DNA of 64,000 bases from Puffinus mauretanicus (GCA_023333565.1 JAJKFH010002068.1:62001-126000); one strand, 5' to 3'; positions 35,926 through 49,659 are shown, counted from the stretch's first letter. Program-made: numbers and translations. The notes: generated by a model from the letters alone, not told the origin.

Positions 35926-37574
35926 GGAGCTCAGACTAGCTATCAGAAAGTAGTGATGGAGAATTCAGTGTATGGGAAAGTACTCGGTAAACTCAAATAT
36001 TTTAATAAATTCTAGTGGGCCTTTTTATAATTTGAACATAAATGAGAAGCAATACTGGAAAAAGCCTGTACTTACGTATAATGTATATATAGCAGAGTGC
36101 ATAAAAGCCATATCTGTCATTGTATGTCTCCTGAAGAGAGGTGTCAGTTTTTGCTAAATATTAATATACTGATTTAAAGTCAATGGAACACCGTGCAACC
36201 AAAATATGAAGTCTTATTCATCTTGCTTCAAAACTCTGTCTAAACATACACCTCCAGCCTCTCAGTAGAAGGATAAGAGCCATAAACTGACATTCAGCAC
36301 GTTTCAGACAAAGACTTGGATATTTCTGTAGCTCTGCAAAACATGTGCAAAACATTATGAACACTATTACCAAAGCTAGAGCTAAGCTAAGTGTAGGCAC
36401 AGAATCTCTTCACCCATCAGAAGATGTACTGGAAATGGTTTTAGGGGTTGTATACCTACATCTAGCCTCCATGAAAAACATGAGAAAATAAACACCAAAT
36501 ACCAGCAAAACATCTGTATTCATGTACCAGTGAAAAACAGATCTGGGCAATCTGTTTTTCATGTCTTGATGTACTTTCCCCATTTTAATTGTTTATCTAT
36601 TTGGAGGTAGCATTCAAAAGCTGTGCTGAGACCACCTCTGACTGCTCTTAACAGCCGAACAGCAAGCTGATGTCACCGGCTGGCTGTACTAGCTTGCTCT
36701 TAGCAAACCAGTAATCCAAACCCCATCTTGCAGCAAGACAAGCCAGCGATCTCTAACTGTACGGCCCATTGGGACTTTATAAGGAGCGAAGATTTGAGTC
36801 TGCGAGCTACTTGTAGTTCCTGTAGCAGAAAAGGAGCTGAAGCTGATAGATTTGATGACAAGTTCAAGTGTTTGAGCAATCATTGGGCTCAAAAAGGGAA
36901 AAGAAATTTTTCAGTGGAGCCTTTGAACAAAACAACTGAGAATAAAACAATGAGGAGAGAGATGAGGACCCTGCGTCTCGGAATCATTTCAGTGTCACTT
37001 ACATCGTCAGAGCTTCTGCTGTTCTACCTCAGTTTTCTACTGCAGAAAACTCTCTCGTGCTCTCAGGATCAAAAAGCATTGGCATGGCCTTCCACATGCT
37101 TATAGCCATCTGTAGAGAGATTTTAGTCAAGATTAGAAATACAGCTTATTCCATTATCCTAGAACAAAAATAGGAGACCAAACCACTAAAAACAGCTCTT
37201 CTATTGCCATTTCTCCATTAAGCAATTGGTACAGTTTATCCCAAAGACAGATGTATTTTGATGATGAGTAAAATCCCCTCCACACTCAGTTCACAAGAGC
37301 GACAGTAAATGAATTACTCTTTACAAAGCATAACATAAACCTCAGCTAAGGTAATAAAAGCAATTCAATTTTTTAAAAAGTGCCTTAAATGTGAGTAGCT
37401 TTAAAACTACTTGCATAATCTGTTTTTACCTACTTCTCCCACTTACTCAAAACACAGCGTAGATTTTGGATTGAGCCAGCAATTTCCACAGGGAGGAGAT
37501 CAGCAGGGCTGCAGGAAATGGAGTGCTATATGGTTCAATGGAAAGGGAAGCGAGGGGAAGAAGTACACATTTAC

Positions 37575-37757
37575 CTTATAGTAGGAGCTGATGATCCGAG
37601 CACAAAATGGCCGCTGGCTGCACAAAAGTAGTGAAAAAGCACAGGTAGCAGAAAGCATTATTGCTCCCGTGAGCACAAGTGGATCAGACTGGCGTATGGA
37701 ATTAGCATAACGCTTGCTATAAATAGATTTATCTGGGCCAGAGTAAATCTCAGCCAT
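37575..37757 (-). CDS. Unrecognised candidate exon with a hydrophobic segment
   Basis: I do not recognise this reading frame. A minus-strand ATG at 37757 sits in a strong context (AAAATGG) and opens 61 codons that end exactly at a good donor, AAG|GTAAAT, at 37574. The frame begins MAEIYSGPDKS, has a basic segment, and then a hydrophobic run from about residue 27 to 46 (LVLTGAIMLSATCAFSLLL) that could span a membrane. Two Cys follow at residues 46 and 52. Without the splice it continues to residue 85. It is antisense within ACAP3 intron 1. I could not find a partner exon, and an ORF of this size can arise by chance, so this is a candidate only. Confidence 0.22.
37717..37726. promoter_or_regulatory. 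MEF2-type / TATA-like motif CTATAAATAG
   Basis: This is a perfect match to the MEF2 consensus YTA(A/T)4TAR and also reads as a TATA box. It lies inside the candidate minus-strand ORF. This is a short match with no independent support. Confidence 0.25.
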
Positions 37758-38960
37758 TTTGACCAGAATGACGAGTCACCTCTAAATAAAGCTGATCCTT
37801 GCTGCATTCAACCATAAAGAACTGCTTCAGCCTAAACCACAGTCCTCAGGGTTGATGGGAGGAAGATAGAGCGGGATCTATCACAAAGCCAGAGAGCCTT
37901 CCCATTACCTGGCTGCAGACCAGCTTGACCACGCTGAGGATGCAGAGCTGTAACAGACTCTTTGCAAGGGAAAACTGAACCAACCACAGTTCCCTGTGTC
38001 ATCCAAGCTCCCAGGAGGGGTGCAAAGAAGCAAGCTTGGTTTCTTAGAGGCCAACGGTAACCGTGTTCTCGTGGCCAGGCAGGTCACACTGGCCTTGCAG
38101 GGTCGCTTCGGGGCACTCCAAACTGGAGGCTTCGAGAGCCAAACAAAGCTAGCACCTCACGGACCGAGCACTCCTCGCTCACTTCCCTCCAAACACAAAT
38201 TCTTCTCGGCTTTTTCTCCCACCCCACAGCCAGCTTTCCCTCCTGCCGGTGGCCTGTCTCCTCGCAGGGTCATTAGGTACAGCTGAAGCCAGCTGAGAGC
38301 TCTGCCCAGGGTGACACTTGGGGAGGTTTAACCCTCTCCTGCTAAAAGCTTTTTAATTATTATTATTTAATTACAGAAGAGGCAGTGGGGGGGTTGGAAG
38401 GAAATGAAGAATATAGATATACGTGTATATATGTATTCCCTTGAAAGAGGGGAAGACTTTTAGTTGCCCGGACCCTCAGTTTCCCTCCGTTCTTTGGAGC
38501 AGGACCTCTCCCAGCCAAGGTGGAGGTGTGGGTTAGTGCTCACCTTATGGCTGGTTTTACTGGTTCCCTGTTCCCTTCCCCCAGCCCCTCGGCCCATCCT
38601 AGTGTTTGGCCTTTTGCAAGTTCTCTCTGGATGTTATGCTTTTCTTCTGATTTATGGTTTCCTGTGGGCTTGGAGGAATGTGAGGCAGGAGGTGCGTTCC
38701 GTTTTGTCACTTCTGAGCAGAAAGGGAAACAGAGATTAGTAGCAGCAGGTCTTGGTTTTTGTGGAGGTTTGCAGGCTGATAGCAAAGCTTCAGGAAGGAT
38801 CAGAGCTACCCTGTGGTGACAGGCCGGAGATCGGCCTTGCTGAAGTGCTGAAAGCGCAGTGAGCCACAGACCAGGCAGAAATCATTGCAGCCATTGCTCC
38901 CGTTTAGCAATAGCATAGACATGGGTGCTATCAAATACAAAGAGCAGCCATCGATTTCCT

Positions 38961-38994
38961 ATTCCAGATGATTTTTATTTTAGATCATCTGAAT
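38961..38994. repeat. Stem-loop with 11-base arms
   Basis: ATTCCAGATGAT (38961-38972) pairs with ATCATCTGAAT (38984-38994) with one bulged base, around an 11-base T-rich loop. Confidence 0.55.
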
Positions 38995-41900
38995 GTGCAG
39001 AAACTCTCCACAAAGGCCATGGTTAAGACTTGGCCAGCAGAGTGAACCTTCCCTTCAGCTGCAGATCTGAGAATAAACTAGTCGCTGCACAAAGAGCGCC
39101 TTAGAAATATGAAGATAAAGAACTCGGAAGCCAGGATACTGTGTGTTATTCCTGCATATCCTCCAGGAACATGTGGGGGTTTTGTAGTGCCGTTGGATCA
39201 TCCCTGTGTCTGGGATGGAGGCAAAGTCCTGTTAGACCACTGGCCTGTGAGATGGCTCAGGATACGAGCTGCCAGATCAACCTTTGGTTCGGGGTTGGGT
39301 GGAAGGCTGAATTTAGTGCCTTTTGGGTTGGTTGGTGTGTCACAGTCACCAGTTCTGAGGAGGTTTTGTCAGTTGTTTTCCAAGTCAGGCTTGTGTGATC
39401 TCAGTGATCGAGAATCCAGGGCTGTGGCTTGGCCTTGACTCAGCCTCAAATCAAAACCAGGCACTCCTCCCCACATGAACTCTGTCTCCTTGGCCTCTTT
39501 CTTTCCAGGACATCTCATTCAGGGCTCCGCATTCTCATCTCCCCTTTGCAGTGAGAGGATGTCGGCTGCGTGGAGGACGCTGACAAGATTTCTGCTGTTA
39601 CGTACCTCTGTCTGCCAGACCTGTTGGGCTCCCTGCCTTTTGGGCAAGCATGGGGAATACTTGCAAACAGGGGTCTTCGTAGACTTCTTGATGAGCTGTC
39701 CATGGCTCAGGGTCTCTAAACGCAACCTGCCTGCTATTAGAGGCCATAAACTCCTCCCTTGCCACCACTCACCATGCTAAGTACAGCCCAGACGTGCGGC
39801 AGGTAGCTGTGTCTGTTTGGGCAGCATCCTTGGCCTGGCGCATGGTGAGCCTGTGGATCACTGTTGGATGGCCATAACGGTTAGCACTGCAGGTGGATAT
39901 CCAGCTTGCAGTTACATCTTGCCAGCAGCTTGTATTAGCTGAACGCAGATGTGGTTTTATTTAACTCAGTGCAGTTACATGCCCTCTCTTTGAACAAGGG
40001 ACATGGTAAAATGTTTCCTTTGTTAATCAGCTGTGTGAGTCTCTAACAGAATTTTCATAATAGAAATGCTCATGTGTGGAAGAAAAGGCCTTTTTAAACA
40101 ATGTACTGATAGGCAGTAGTCCTGCTTCCCAAAGCAAATGAGGCCTTCATGAATTAAATCAGAAGCAGTTGAATCTCCATTCCAGTGGACAGAGATGTTC
40201 ACTTAAATCATGGCTGATATAAATAGCATTACTCTGCCCACTGTCTCTCCACTTATTAAGCTCTCTCTCTGATGGGAGAATGTGAGTGACTGTGCAGAGC
40301 ATCTCAGAGGTGCTGTGAACTTGCTGCTTGGGGATGCCTGTCTGAAGGAGGCAGCTGCTCTGCCGGGGATGACATCCTTTCATTCCAGGTGCTCAGCCAG
40401 TTGAGAGCAGAATTGGGCCAAGATGTGTCACACAGTGAACTGGGAACCCCTGTCTGCAGGATTAGTACCAACATCTGGAGTGTTTTGGCTCCAGTTGTTA
40501 CTGTTTCGGCAGAGAAGAGAGCTCAGTGGTCAGCAAGGACTTGCAAGCATATAGTTAAATGCTATCTCATTTCCAAAGTGAGGACAATGCAGCGCTATCA
40601 TCTGACTTTACGGAGGGGTTGACAATTCCTCCCACTTTTGGCTTTTCTCCTGTTCTCTTGTATTCTTACTTAAAGGCCAAAATCCAGATGTGCTAGGTGC
40701 AAGGTAGACAGGGAATGGGCTTCTTCCCAGCATTGCCTGAACCATTTCACCACAATGTGTGTGCATGCTTGGTGTTGGGTCCATTATGGACCAGCTGCAG
40801 GCTTGAGAACATCTGGCTTTCTTCCCAACTTCCAGTCTTGTTTCAAGACATATTACTTCCAGCTTGCTTTTGATGATTACCTTTCATTTTTTTAACAGAG
40901 ATTTTGAGTTATGTTTATCTGGCAGGCAGTGCGAAGTACTGGATGAGGGATCAGGCGGATCAATTCTAATCTTCGTTTGGGTGTTGTCCTTTTGTTTTGA
41001 CTTCTTGGGTCACATTACCTCTCCCATGCTTTTCTCTACTTCTCTTGCTCTTTACGTGCCTTATCTACTTAAATTCACTGGAGGTGTGACAGTCTCTTTA
41101 TGTGACATTGTATAATATCAAATATATAGGGGTTTCAGTATGCTTGGAGAATGCAGTTGCTACTGCAAGTAATACCAACACCACCATCCTTTTCTCTCCT
41201 TATTTTTCTATGGGTGTGGCTTCATATGTATTTTGTAAGCATTAAGTAGTAGCCAAAACGAGTACAGAAAAACATAGCCCCTGGCTTGACTAGTCATGTA
41301 AAGATATTAATAACCATGCACACAAAGGAAATGATTAAGGAATAGGCAGTGTTCCTAATTGAATGCTTCTTCCCCATTCATGGGAGGAAGGGTGTGAAAT
41401 CTTTCTTATGCTTGCCAGCTCTTACTACAGAAATCAGTCATTAGCCATATTTGTGTGACAGGTTCGTCTGCAATGTGGAGCCAATTCACAGGGCAGGGCT
41501 GGGCTTTCTTCGGAGCTGTGTGAGGAGCTAGGAGTGCAGGTTTGCAGGAATTTCTGTAATTTTTTTCCAATTTTTATTTCAGAAGTGGAATGGGCTGAAA
41601 AATTGGTCAAAGAAACTCCTGTGATATGAGATTCCAAAGTAATTTTTCATTTGAAAACTGTCATTCTGTTTCCAGCTGGGCTCAGATCTTATTGTGAAAC
41701 TTAGAAGTCAAAGGAGCTCAGTTTCAAAGTGGTGGAAGCAGAACATACTGGTCCATCTTTTCCTTCCAGAGTGGAATATTCCCAGACTCAGCACTGTCCC
41801 ATGAAATGTTTCACTCTGATAAATCAGCACTTCCCAATGCCAAGGCATTCTTTCAGAAAATACTTTTTTCTCCAGAAAATTCCCAGGCAGCTCTACATTT

Positions 41901-42236
41901 AATGTAACACTTCACAAATTCCGTGCCATCCCAGGCTGCAGTGCAGGGAGTTAGCTCTCGGCCCTGATGATTGCATAAGCAAAGCCTTTGATGTGTAATC
42001 ACTCCTACTCAGCCCTGAGCAGGAGAACCTGTTTCACAGGGAAAGGAAGCATTTGTTAAAACACTTCAGTTATATCCAGTGCTTTTCAGAATTTTCTTCA
42101 GCCTTTCCTGTCACGTTAGCGCATCGCTGTATTATCCAGACCTTGTAAATGAACATTAATAGAGTTCTCCCTACAATTCTTTGTCAGATAGGGAATTAAT
42201 CTCATTTTAGAGCTGATGATCCGAGGCTAGAATTTT

Positions 42237-42256
42237 AAAGGCACTTAAGTGCCTTT
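42237..42256. repeat. Perfect 20-base palindrome
   Basis: AAAGGCACTTAAGTGCCTTT is fully self-complementary. The core CACTTAAGTG contains two opposed NKX2-type half sites (CACTTAA). The flanks resemble an old sauropsid repeat with GGCACCTAAGTGCC character, so this may be a repeat core and not a regulatory site. Confidence 0.8.
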
Positions 42257-42539
42257 GGAAATACATGGGTGGCTTGTGAAGTTTTAAATCCCAATATGGA
42301 GTAGACACAGGCTGAAGTATATAAGATATCTTATAAAAACAACAACAAAGGGATTTTAGCTAGTTCTCCTGGATTTTGCACTGAAACAGAGTAGAGCCTT
42401 CTGATGACGTGGTGATGGCAAGATACAGAAGTGGAGGGTCGCATGGGTGTCTTGCGAGTTGCCTTTCAGAACAGGTATCTGGAGAGGCAGAGGGATGCGC
42501 TCCATGTACTATGCAGCTAAAAGCACTGAGTAACTCTGG

Positions 42540-42745
42540 TCATGTAAGTCTGTCCTCACACAAAGGTCAGTGCATTTAAAGAGTTTGAAAAGTTTAAGTT
42601 AAACCAAATTAAGCAGCATTGGACCAAATGAGAGCATTAAAATTTGCCTTTGTATATCAGTGTAACTCCTAGTGGCTTCTGCAATGGTAATTAAATACCA
42701 GGCCAGATTTTGGTTGTGTTTACACTCGTGGAAGTTTGCTGAGTT
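42540..42745. repeat. Probable ancient interspersed repeat
   Basis: Segments AAGTTTAAGTTAAACCAAAT, ATATCAGTGTAACTCCTAGT followed by GGCTTCTGCAATGG, and CAGGCCAGATTTTGG resemble a widespread old amniote repeat with CAGTGTAACTCCATTGACTTCAATGG and CAGATTCTG blocks. Family name not assigned. Confidence 0.35.
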
Positions 42746-45700
42746 TATTGGGCTGGTATAAATGGAGGAGATTTAGGCTAGTGAGGGTGGAAGTGAATGT
42801 CCTAAAAGAAAGCCAGAACATTCACAAAAACAAGTCTCATTCAGTCTTAAGTTTGCTTTGTGGTTTTCTTGTGAATCAGAGAAGAAAAGGGAGTGGGAGG
42901 AGGGGAGAGAAAAGACATTCAGAACCCAGTCCAAAACCAACCCCCTTCTCTTCCCCCAGCCAATATCTCTCATATAAGACATTTGTTTCTTCTGGCAATA
43001 GGAGGAAACCTTTCCAGACATTGTCCTCTGAGAACTGCTCAGTATTTGCAGTTTAAAAGGGCAGTGCACATGTAAATATGAGTGCATTAAGAAGGAGAAA
43101 GAAGAAGGAATAACTGTTATTGTAACACAAAAGACAGGTTATTTTATTTTTTTGGCCACAAGAGTTCACACTGCATCACGTACAAAGTTTGATTTCATGG
43201 AGCACTTCCTGATCTGCAGAGCTTTAACTGCCTAAAGCGTCAGACCCCCTCAGTTAATTCCTGCAGTGACCCTGATTTCTCTGTCGATGGAGGACATGAT
43301 GAGGACTCATTTCTTAACGCTTTAGGGCTGCACATGTATCCCCGAGTCCCAAAAACATTGGATAAGAAGAGCAAATGTTTTCTTATCTGTCTTCATGAAT
43401 CAGTAACAACATTTCTTCCCACTCTGCTATGAGAGGCCAAGCTAATTTCTTAATCCCCATCCTACTTCATCAGCCTGGACAGAGAGGATGGAGCTTCTGG
43501 CATTGAAATTATTTTCCTTGCAAAGGGTGCTGCCTGCAAGCTGTTCTTGGGTGCCAGCTTGGAATGTATCCAGGAAATACGTTGAGCCAGCCAGCCAGTG
43601 TATAGTGTTCCTATAGAGCACATCGCACTTGCGGAGAGGCTTGGCTAATTCAGTTGTTCTGAGTAGGCACAGCGGGGCTTGGTGAGGGCTGAGGTGATGC
43701 AGCCTGAACATGTTCTCCAACAAATTCACATTAAAAGCAAAGTGTGGGCCAGTAGCAACATAGTGCCCGTGGAGCTAGTGATGTTGGATGTCTTGATAGC
43801 TTCATGTCAAGCCTGGGGACTACTCTGGAAAATGAGCTTTCAGCCAGCATATTTTTTTAAATGGCCTATGTGGTCTTACGAGTTAGTCAAAAGAGCCTTA
43901 TTGGCCTTTAAATCCAGCAAGCTATAATGTATTAAGCAAAGGCCCATTAGCGCTGTGGAAAGATCGGGAGGGTTGGGGCATAACCTGTTTTAGCAGATAT
44001 AAGAGAAAGCTAATCAACTAATTCAAAGGCACCTAAGAATGACATACTGTCCATTACCCTGGGATCTGTGGCATGGCTTGTTTTAAACTGTGCTGTGTTA
44101 AACCATTCAATAGGATTATTTTGGAGGCCACACTAATGAAGGGATTATCCAATGAAAGTGGTAGATGCTCTCTCTGCCTTAGATAATGGGACACTGCTCC
44201 TTCTGTGGCCGGGATAGAGATTCGAGGACCGTGTCTCTGACAGGAATTTGCTTTGAAATCGGTGGTTTTAACTGGAAGCCTGTATGCCACGGGGACTGCA
44301 GAGTTGAAACATGGGTACTTTGGATCTGCTGTGCAGCACTTCCCAGTCTGCAGAACCTCCCAGTGGGTTGTGTGTTTTTTAATGTCAGATTTACTGTTGG
44401 CTTCCATGCACCATGGGCCCACTTCTTTCAATAAAAGCTGTTGTGCTGAGACAAGCTTGAAGTTCAGTTTAGTTTCAAAGGCAAAGGAGACATTGAAAGG
44501 GTGGTAAGGCAGGGTGCACATAAAAAGAGCATCAGTCTTTGTTCCCAGGAGAGTGAAGTTCTGAATATCGCTGCCCTCAGGGGCAAAAGGGTTCCTTCCT
44601 TCTGGAAACAGAGAAACATTTGACACTGGCAAATGTTGGCAAGGTAGAATCAATGAACGGGATCTGTGTTTCGTGGCTTGAGACTGAGGAGGAGGAGGGT
44701 GCTCTGCTGCTGGCCCTGTGAGATGACAGTGTGACTTTCATCCCCACGCGATCCCCGTCTGCAGGCGGGAGGAATGCCCTGACCTCCTCTGCCATGTGCT
44801 TTAGACCTCCCTGTGCTCCGAGGGAGCGGGGACTGCCCCCCCATCTCCACGTGTAAGAGGTGTTCCCAGTGAGCTAGAACTGGTCTTGGAGTGACCAAGG
44901 TAATGCAAGTATGACTGGACAGTCCTAACTGTCCCTACTGCTTGCAGACCGCCAATCTGTGCATTCCCATATTATTTTGCCATTGATTTTGATGGTTATG
45001 TTTATCCTAGCAGCCTTCTTCAGATTTCCCTGTTTTACGAGTATCGCAGCACTTCTCCACTTGCAGGAGGGTTTGAGCAGCAGGGCCAAAGGCACTTGAA
45101 CCTCTGGGAGGTAGATTTTCCAAATGAGTCAGCGTGATGAGCAAGAAGGACATCCAAAAGGCTGGTCACAAGTGTCACAGTGAGGAGTGCCAAATGTCAA
45201 ATACCTCTCACAAACCGGACTCCTTTTGGGGTTCGCAAGGAAGAATTCTGGGGGTTCTGTGAGGGTCCGGGCCCCGTACTTCCAGCAGAATGGGGCGACT
45301 CTGGGCTCAGGTGCTGGCGAGAGCTGGGAACATTGGTCGCTGCCAGCGGAGCTGCACCGACAGTGCGTGCTGGGAAATGTAAAGCAGAACCCCGGCACTG
45401 AAAAGGCCACTGAAAAGGCTTTGGCAGAGGGTCGGGAAATCTCGCAGAGCAGGGAGAATCGTGGAGAGCCGGCCAAGGGGAACACAGCGCCAGTGTTGGG
45501 GCACACAATGGAGTTCCTGTGGCGGCGGCCACAAGGGAGGGCATTGTCTGCGGCCCCAAGTGTGCCTGGGCTCCACGTGCAGAACCATTAGCAGCTAAGC
45601 TAATGAGTTCAAAATTCACCGTCAAGGCAGGGGACAAGTAGCAATCAGTGCAAGATGATACTGTGCCCGTAGAATAGGCCCTGTGTGGTTGTCTGTTCCG

Positions 45701-46349
45701 GAGCTAATGGGAACAAGAGATGAAGTGTGCGTGAGTGTGTGTTTGTGTTTAGGAGGTCAGGGTGACATTTATCACTGCCATTGCAGCAAAGGGACACCTG
45801 CCACTGGTAAATTGGAACGTTTGCCTTGCTCTGCATTTGTGTATGGGACTTCCTCACCACAGTCCCTCTTTCTCTCTCGTTTGGCACTTCAGAGACTGTC
45901 AAAGGACAAGAAGGGTTCAGAGCCAGGCCAGGTGCAGGATCAGTGCCCACGGTTCTGAAACGCAAAGGCATAGGAAGCAAAGGCCTGATCTAGTGAAGCC
46001 TCATGGCAAAACTCTCTTTGGCTGCAAGGATGCAGAACCAATGCTGAAAGCTCGATTCCCAGCTGGTAGAAATCAGCAGTGCTTCACATCGACTTTGTAT
46101 GAACTGAAACTCTGCCCCTGAGAGACAGCAAAAGCACTTTTCTCCTGCTTTCTTGCACTTCCCTTTGCTAACCTACCCTTGCCTCTCTGCATCGTTTTCC
46201 TGGCTCCCCTCCCTGACTTGCAGCATCTCCTGTTATTGCCAATGTGTCTTTTCCCCTTACCGTTCTCTGGCTCCCATCAATCTCTCTGAAATGCCTTTGT
46301 GTTCCAGCTCTAGGTTTCAAACAAGCAGGCTCTGCGTCTTCTGCCAAAC

Positions 46350-46361
46350 TGTGTGTGTGTG
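46350..46361. repeat. Short (GT)n microsatellite
   Basis: About six GT units, followed by GCATTGTGG. Confidence 0.75.
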
Positions 46362-47374
46362 CATTGTGGTCATGCATGTGTGTGGGAGAATGAATATTTA
46401 GGAGTAAAACAAAGTTTTCTCCGCAGCAATAACCATGATAGACTAAACAAAATCTTGCACACATCTGCAGTCCAGCTATTTCTGGTTCGAGGCAGAAGGC
46501 CTGTGCAGGATAGCAGAGTCCACCTAACATCTGCCAGTAGTGCTTTTTTTCCAAAACAACTTTTCTGTGGAATTCTAGTGAGGCATAGGCCCTGCGTCTA
46601 CCTGTCACTCCACACCGTTACCAGCAAGGTGCAAGGCTCCACTATTTTGCATAAAACAGATTTGTTTTCTAACCAAAAACCTGTTAAATCCCTACTGATA
46701 TCAGAAGATTTTCCTCTATGATCTTACGTTATGAATTTGATGTAGATCAGTGACAAGGTATGCAGCCTTCATTTTCAGGGTCTAATTCATCACTTGTGCA
46801 GGTAAACATTTAGTATGTGATTTAAGGCCTCTGTTTAATGGGTCCTGGCATTAGGCAGTACCAGAAATGGAAGAGACACAATAGTCATGCAGACCTCCAA
46901 AATACCTCAGTTTTATGCCTGGCTTTACTGTTTGTTCATTTGTTTGCATAGAAGCATAGTGAATGTATTTTTATTTAGAGAAATTGAGCAACCTGCAGTT
47001 TGACCTACTGTGGCTTGAGGCAACAGCTCTTTTCCTCACTTTGTCTAGGCTAGCCTGGGATGCTCTTGTGGGACTCCAGTTTGTTAGTGTGCACACCTCT
47101 TGTGCTCTGCACCAAATTGCTCTTGAATGCTAAGCAATGCAGATGGAGCAAGCCTACAAAAAGCTGAGTGCTTCGCATACCCAGCTTAGCGAGAGGCTCT
47201 CCATGTCTTTCATCTCACCCTTGGGACAGCGAGGCACCCAGGGGTTTAAGTGTAGCAGTATGTAACGTTAACTCCCTAGTTTACTCCTTGCTGGGCATAT
47301 CTCTGGATCTAGTTCATCCTACTAGCTATACCAGTGCAACTGGTTTTACAAAGACATTTCTTCACTCTGATTCC

Positions 47375-47465
47375 TGTTCCAATTTAGCAAGCTGGGTGAA
47401 GCATGTGCTTAGCACTAGGCACATATGTGAAATCCCATTGAATTTGCTGGGAGTGAGAGACAGGT
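47375..47465. repeat. Probable ancient interspersed repeat
   Basis: GGTGAAGCATGTGCTTAGCA, CTAGGCACATATGTGAAATC and CCATTGAATTTGCTGGGAGT parallel a repeat I recall as common in reptile and bird DNA (AAGCACATGCTTAACTTTAAGCA ... CCCATTGACTTCAATGGG). The match is tentative. Confidence 0.35.
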
Positions 47466-49659
47466 TTAAAATCAAGTATCTGCTTGAGGACTTTGCATAT
47501 GCAATGCTCTTTAAACCCTAGCTGGCTCCAGGACTTTCCTCTAAGCCTTTGCCAGTGAAGGCCTTGATATTAACCCACCTTTGGCAGCTTTCTCGCTGGC
47601 TAGCAATTGCCATCAGAGCATAAAACAGTGCCCCGGGAGTAAGTACTCTCACGCCTGTCATGAATTGCTGTGTAAGCACGTGTGATTATCTATTCTCCCT
47701 GCCTTGGTCTTTCCTTGTGGAGCATGAGGCTATTAGGCCTTTACTGACCTGCGGTGAAGCCATGTGATGAGAGCTCAAGCGTCAAAAGCAAACTTTCTCC
47801 TCAGCGAGTCTCCCTCCTCCAGGTATGATGGTGCTGTGCCAAGGATCCTGGCCAGGTGGTGTTTTTAATAAATAGCATTGCTGCTGATGATTTGTGTTGC
47901 AGCATTCAGCCAAGGCAAACCAGGCTCCAGGCTGGTGGATGGTTCATGCACACATGCATGCTTTGGTAGGTCCTACGTAATGCTGGAGCTGCAGAGCTAG
48001 CGCGGCGTGGCTGGGCAGAGGACATTTGCTGTGCAGCAAACCGCGACTGCAGAAATGAGTCATTAGAAATATCTCTATCTAATGTCTTTCTCATCTGTCT
48101 CCATCCATCTCTCTGTTCAGCTTTGTTCTTCAGTTGCCACGCTTCTCTCTCAGCTTGAAATGCTGAATGGGACAAGCATGGAAATAGCCCCTTTCAAGAC
48201 CCTTCAAGTCTGATGGCAGTTTAATTAGTTTCTCATTCATAGGACCAAGTGTATTTCATCTGAGCATCTCAGAGTTCCTCCCTGACATCAGCACAGCCTC
48301 TTGGCTGCCTCGCAGAGGAGACAAGGGCTGTGAATTCTGGTTTCTCAGGAGCTGTGGAACAAGGACAAGCACTTAAGGGAGGCAGCTGTATTCACAGGCC
48401 AACAAAACAGCGAATGCGGGCACTGAATCCCACCCTCCTGACACTTTCTGTGACTCCCTAAACCCACTAAGATGGTCCTGGTGTGTGCTCAAGCAGCCTT
48501 TTATATTTGGCCTGAATTAGCTGGTTCCTGGGACGTTTATTGTTTGTCACTTTTGATAAAATCCCCCAGAATGACCCGGGCACAGCGGAGTTGAAAGTAC
48601 TACAGAGATGCCAGGTTCTGCCTATGGAAGCAGTAGCTGATTCATATTGTGCATGAATCTGGCAGAGAAAGGGGCAGATCACGCTACTCCCCAGTGGGTT
48701 ATAATGATCCTAATACAGCGCCAGGACTCTTTATGTTGGTGCAACAGACAACAGAGTGTGTTTAAGTGTGTGCGTGCGCGTGAGTGCCTGTGATGAGAGA
48801 AAATACCTGTTGGAACAAAATGGTAGAGAAGTCTTTTTTCAAGCTTTTGGGATGGCAGATTTTATTTGTAAGCACTGAGTGGAGAGAAAGTGCTTAAGAG
48901 CAAAGCAAGAGGGCAGCAATGGACAGTGGGCAGAGCAAAGGGTAGGAGTCACTCCCGTGTGGTGCTGCAGTTCCTCTCCTGTCCTACCTCCACGTGGGTG
49001 GGGAGAGTGACTAACCACAATTCTTGCTCTGAGGGTCTGCTCTTGCCTTTTAAAGACAAGGAGAAAGGCTTTTTAGAGCTGGTTAAATAAAACCACAATA
49101 AAATAGGAGTTAATTCCTGCAAAGCTTCTAATTCTTTCCTTAGTCTGGAGGGAGCTGCTTCCATCTTCATGGCCTTTCCATTCCTTCTGCGTTGGTCACT
49201 GCCGTGTCTTGGGGGTCTGCATCCATGCTGCTGCCAGGATGACAAGACTCAGTTCATCTATACGTGTGCCTGGAAGGAGCCCAGTAGGGTTAAGTTTTTA
49301 AAGAGATGCTTTTGTTTAAACTTCATCCTTTGGTTAGTCTCATGCAATTTCTAGTTGCAGAGACATTGTGAAGTGCATGCAGATACTATTGTCTCTCCCT
49401 CCCTGAAAAGATTCCGTTGGTCTAGCTTTGCTTGAGTCTGCAAGGTCAAGGACCCTCGAGAAATTTGCCATGAGGCTTCCAGCTGCCTGGGGAGCGTGGC
49501 AGACACAGCCTGTGTTCTTCCAGCATGGTGTCAGCTAGAGATGTTGGCCTGGCACAGTGGATACGGAGCATGCTGTCTGGGGAGTGGGGAAGGACAGGGC
49601 TGTCTGCACCTTTAGCATGCAGTTCGTTCGGTGATTGCATGTAGTGGAAGCAGTATAAT

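Larger units (their letters stand above)
32181..47370 (+). other. ACAP3: ACAP3 intron 1, middle part
   Basis: This part follows the tandem-repeat block. It contains the CR1 fragment at 35815-35925, the unrecognised minus-strand ORF at 37575-37757, a stem-loop at 38961-38994, a perfect 20-base palindrome at 42237-42256 with repeat-like flanks, and (GT)n runs near 45725-45755 and 46350-46361. The remainder looks unique. No exon encoding the expected BAR-domain continuation was found. Confidence 0.55.

Noticed and set aside
44187..44434. Cysteine-rich frame beginning MGHCSFCGRDRDS
   Set aside because: It resembles a zinc-binding motif only in its first residues. Cys spacing afterwards is irregular and there is no splice support.
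44054..44653. 199-codon minus-strand frame
   Set aside because: This is the longest frame outside low-complexity sequence. It starts with TTG, shows no domain I recognise, and about one frame of this length is expected by chance in 64 kb read in six frames.
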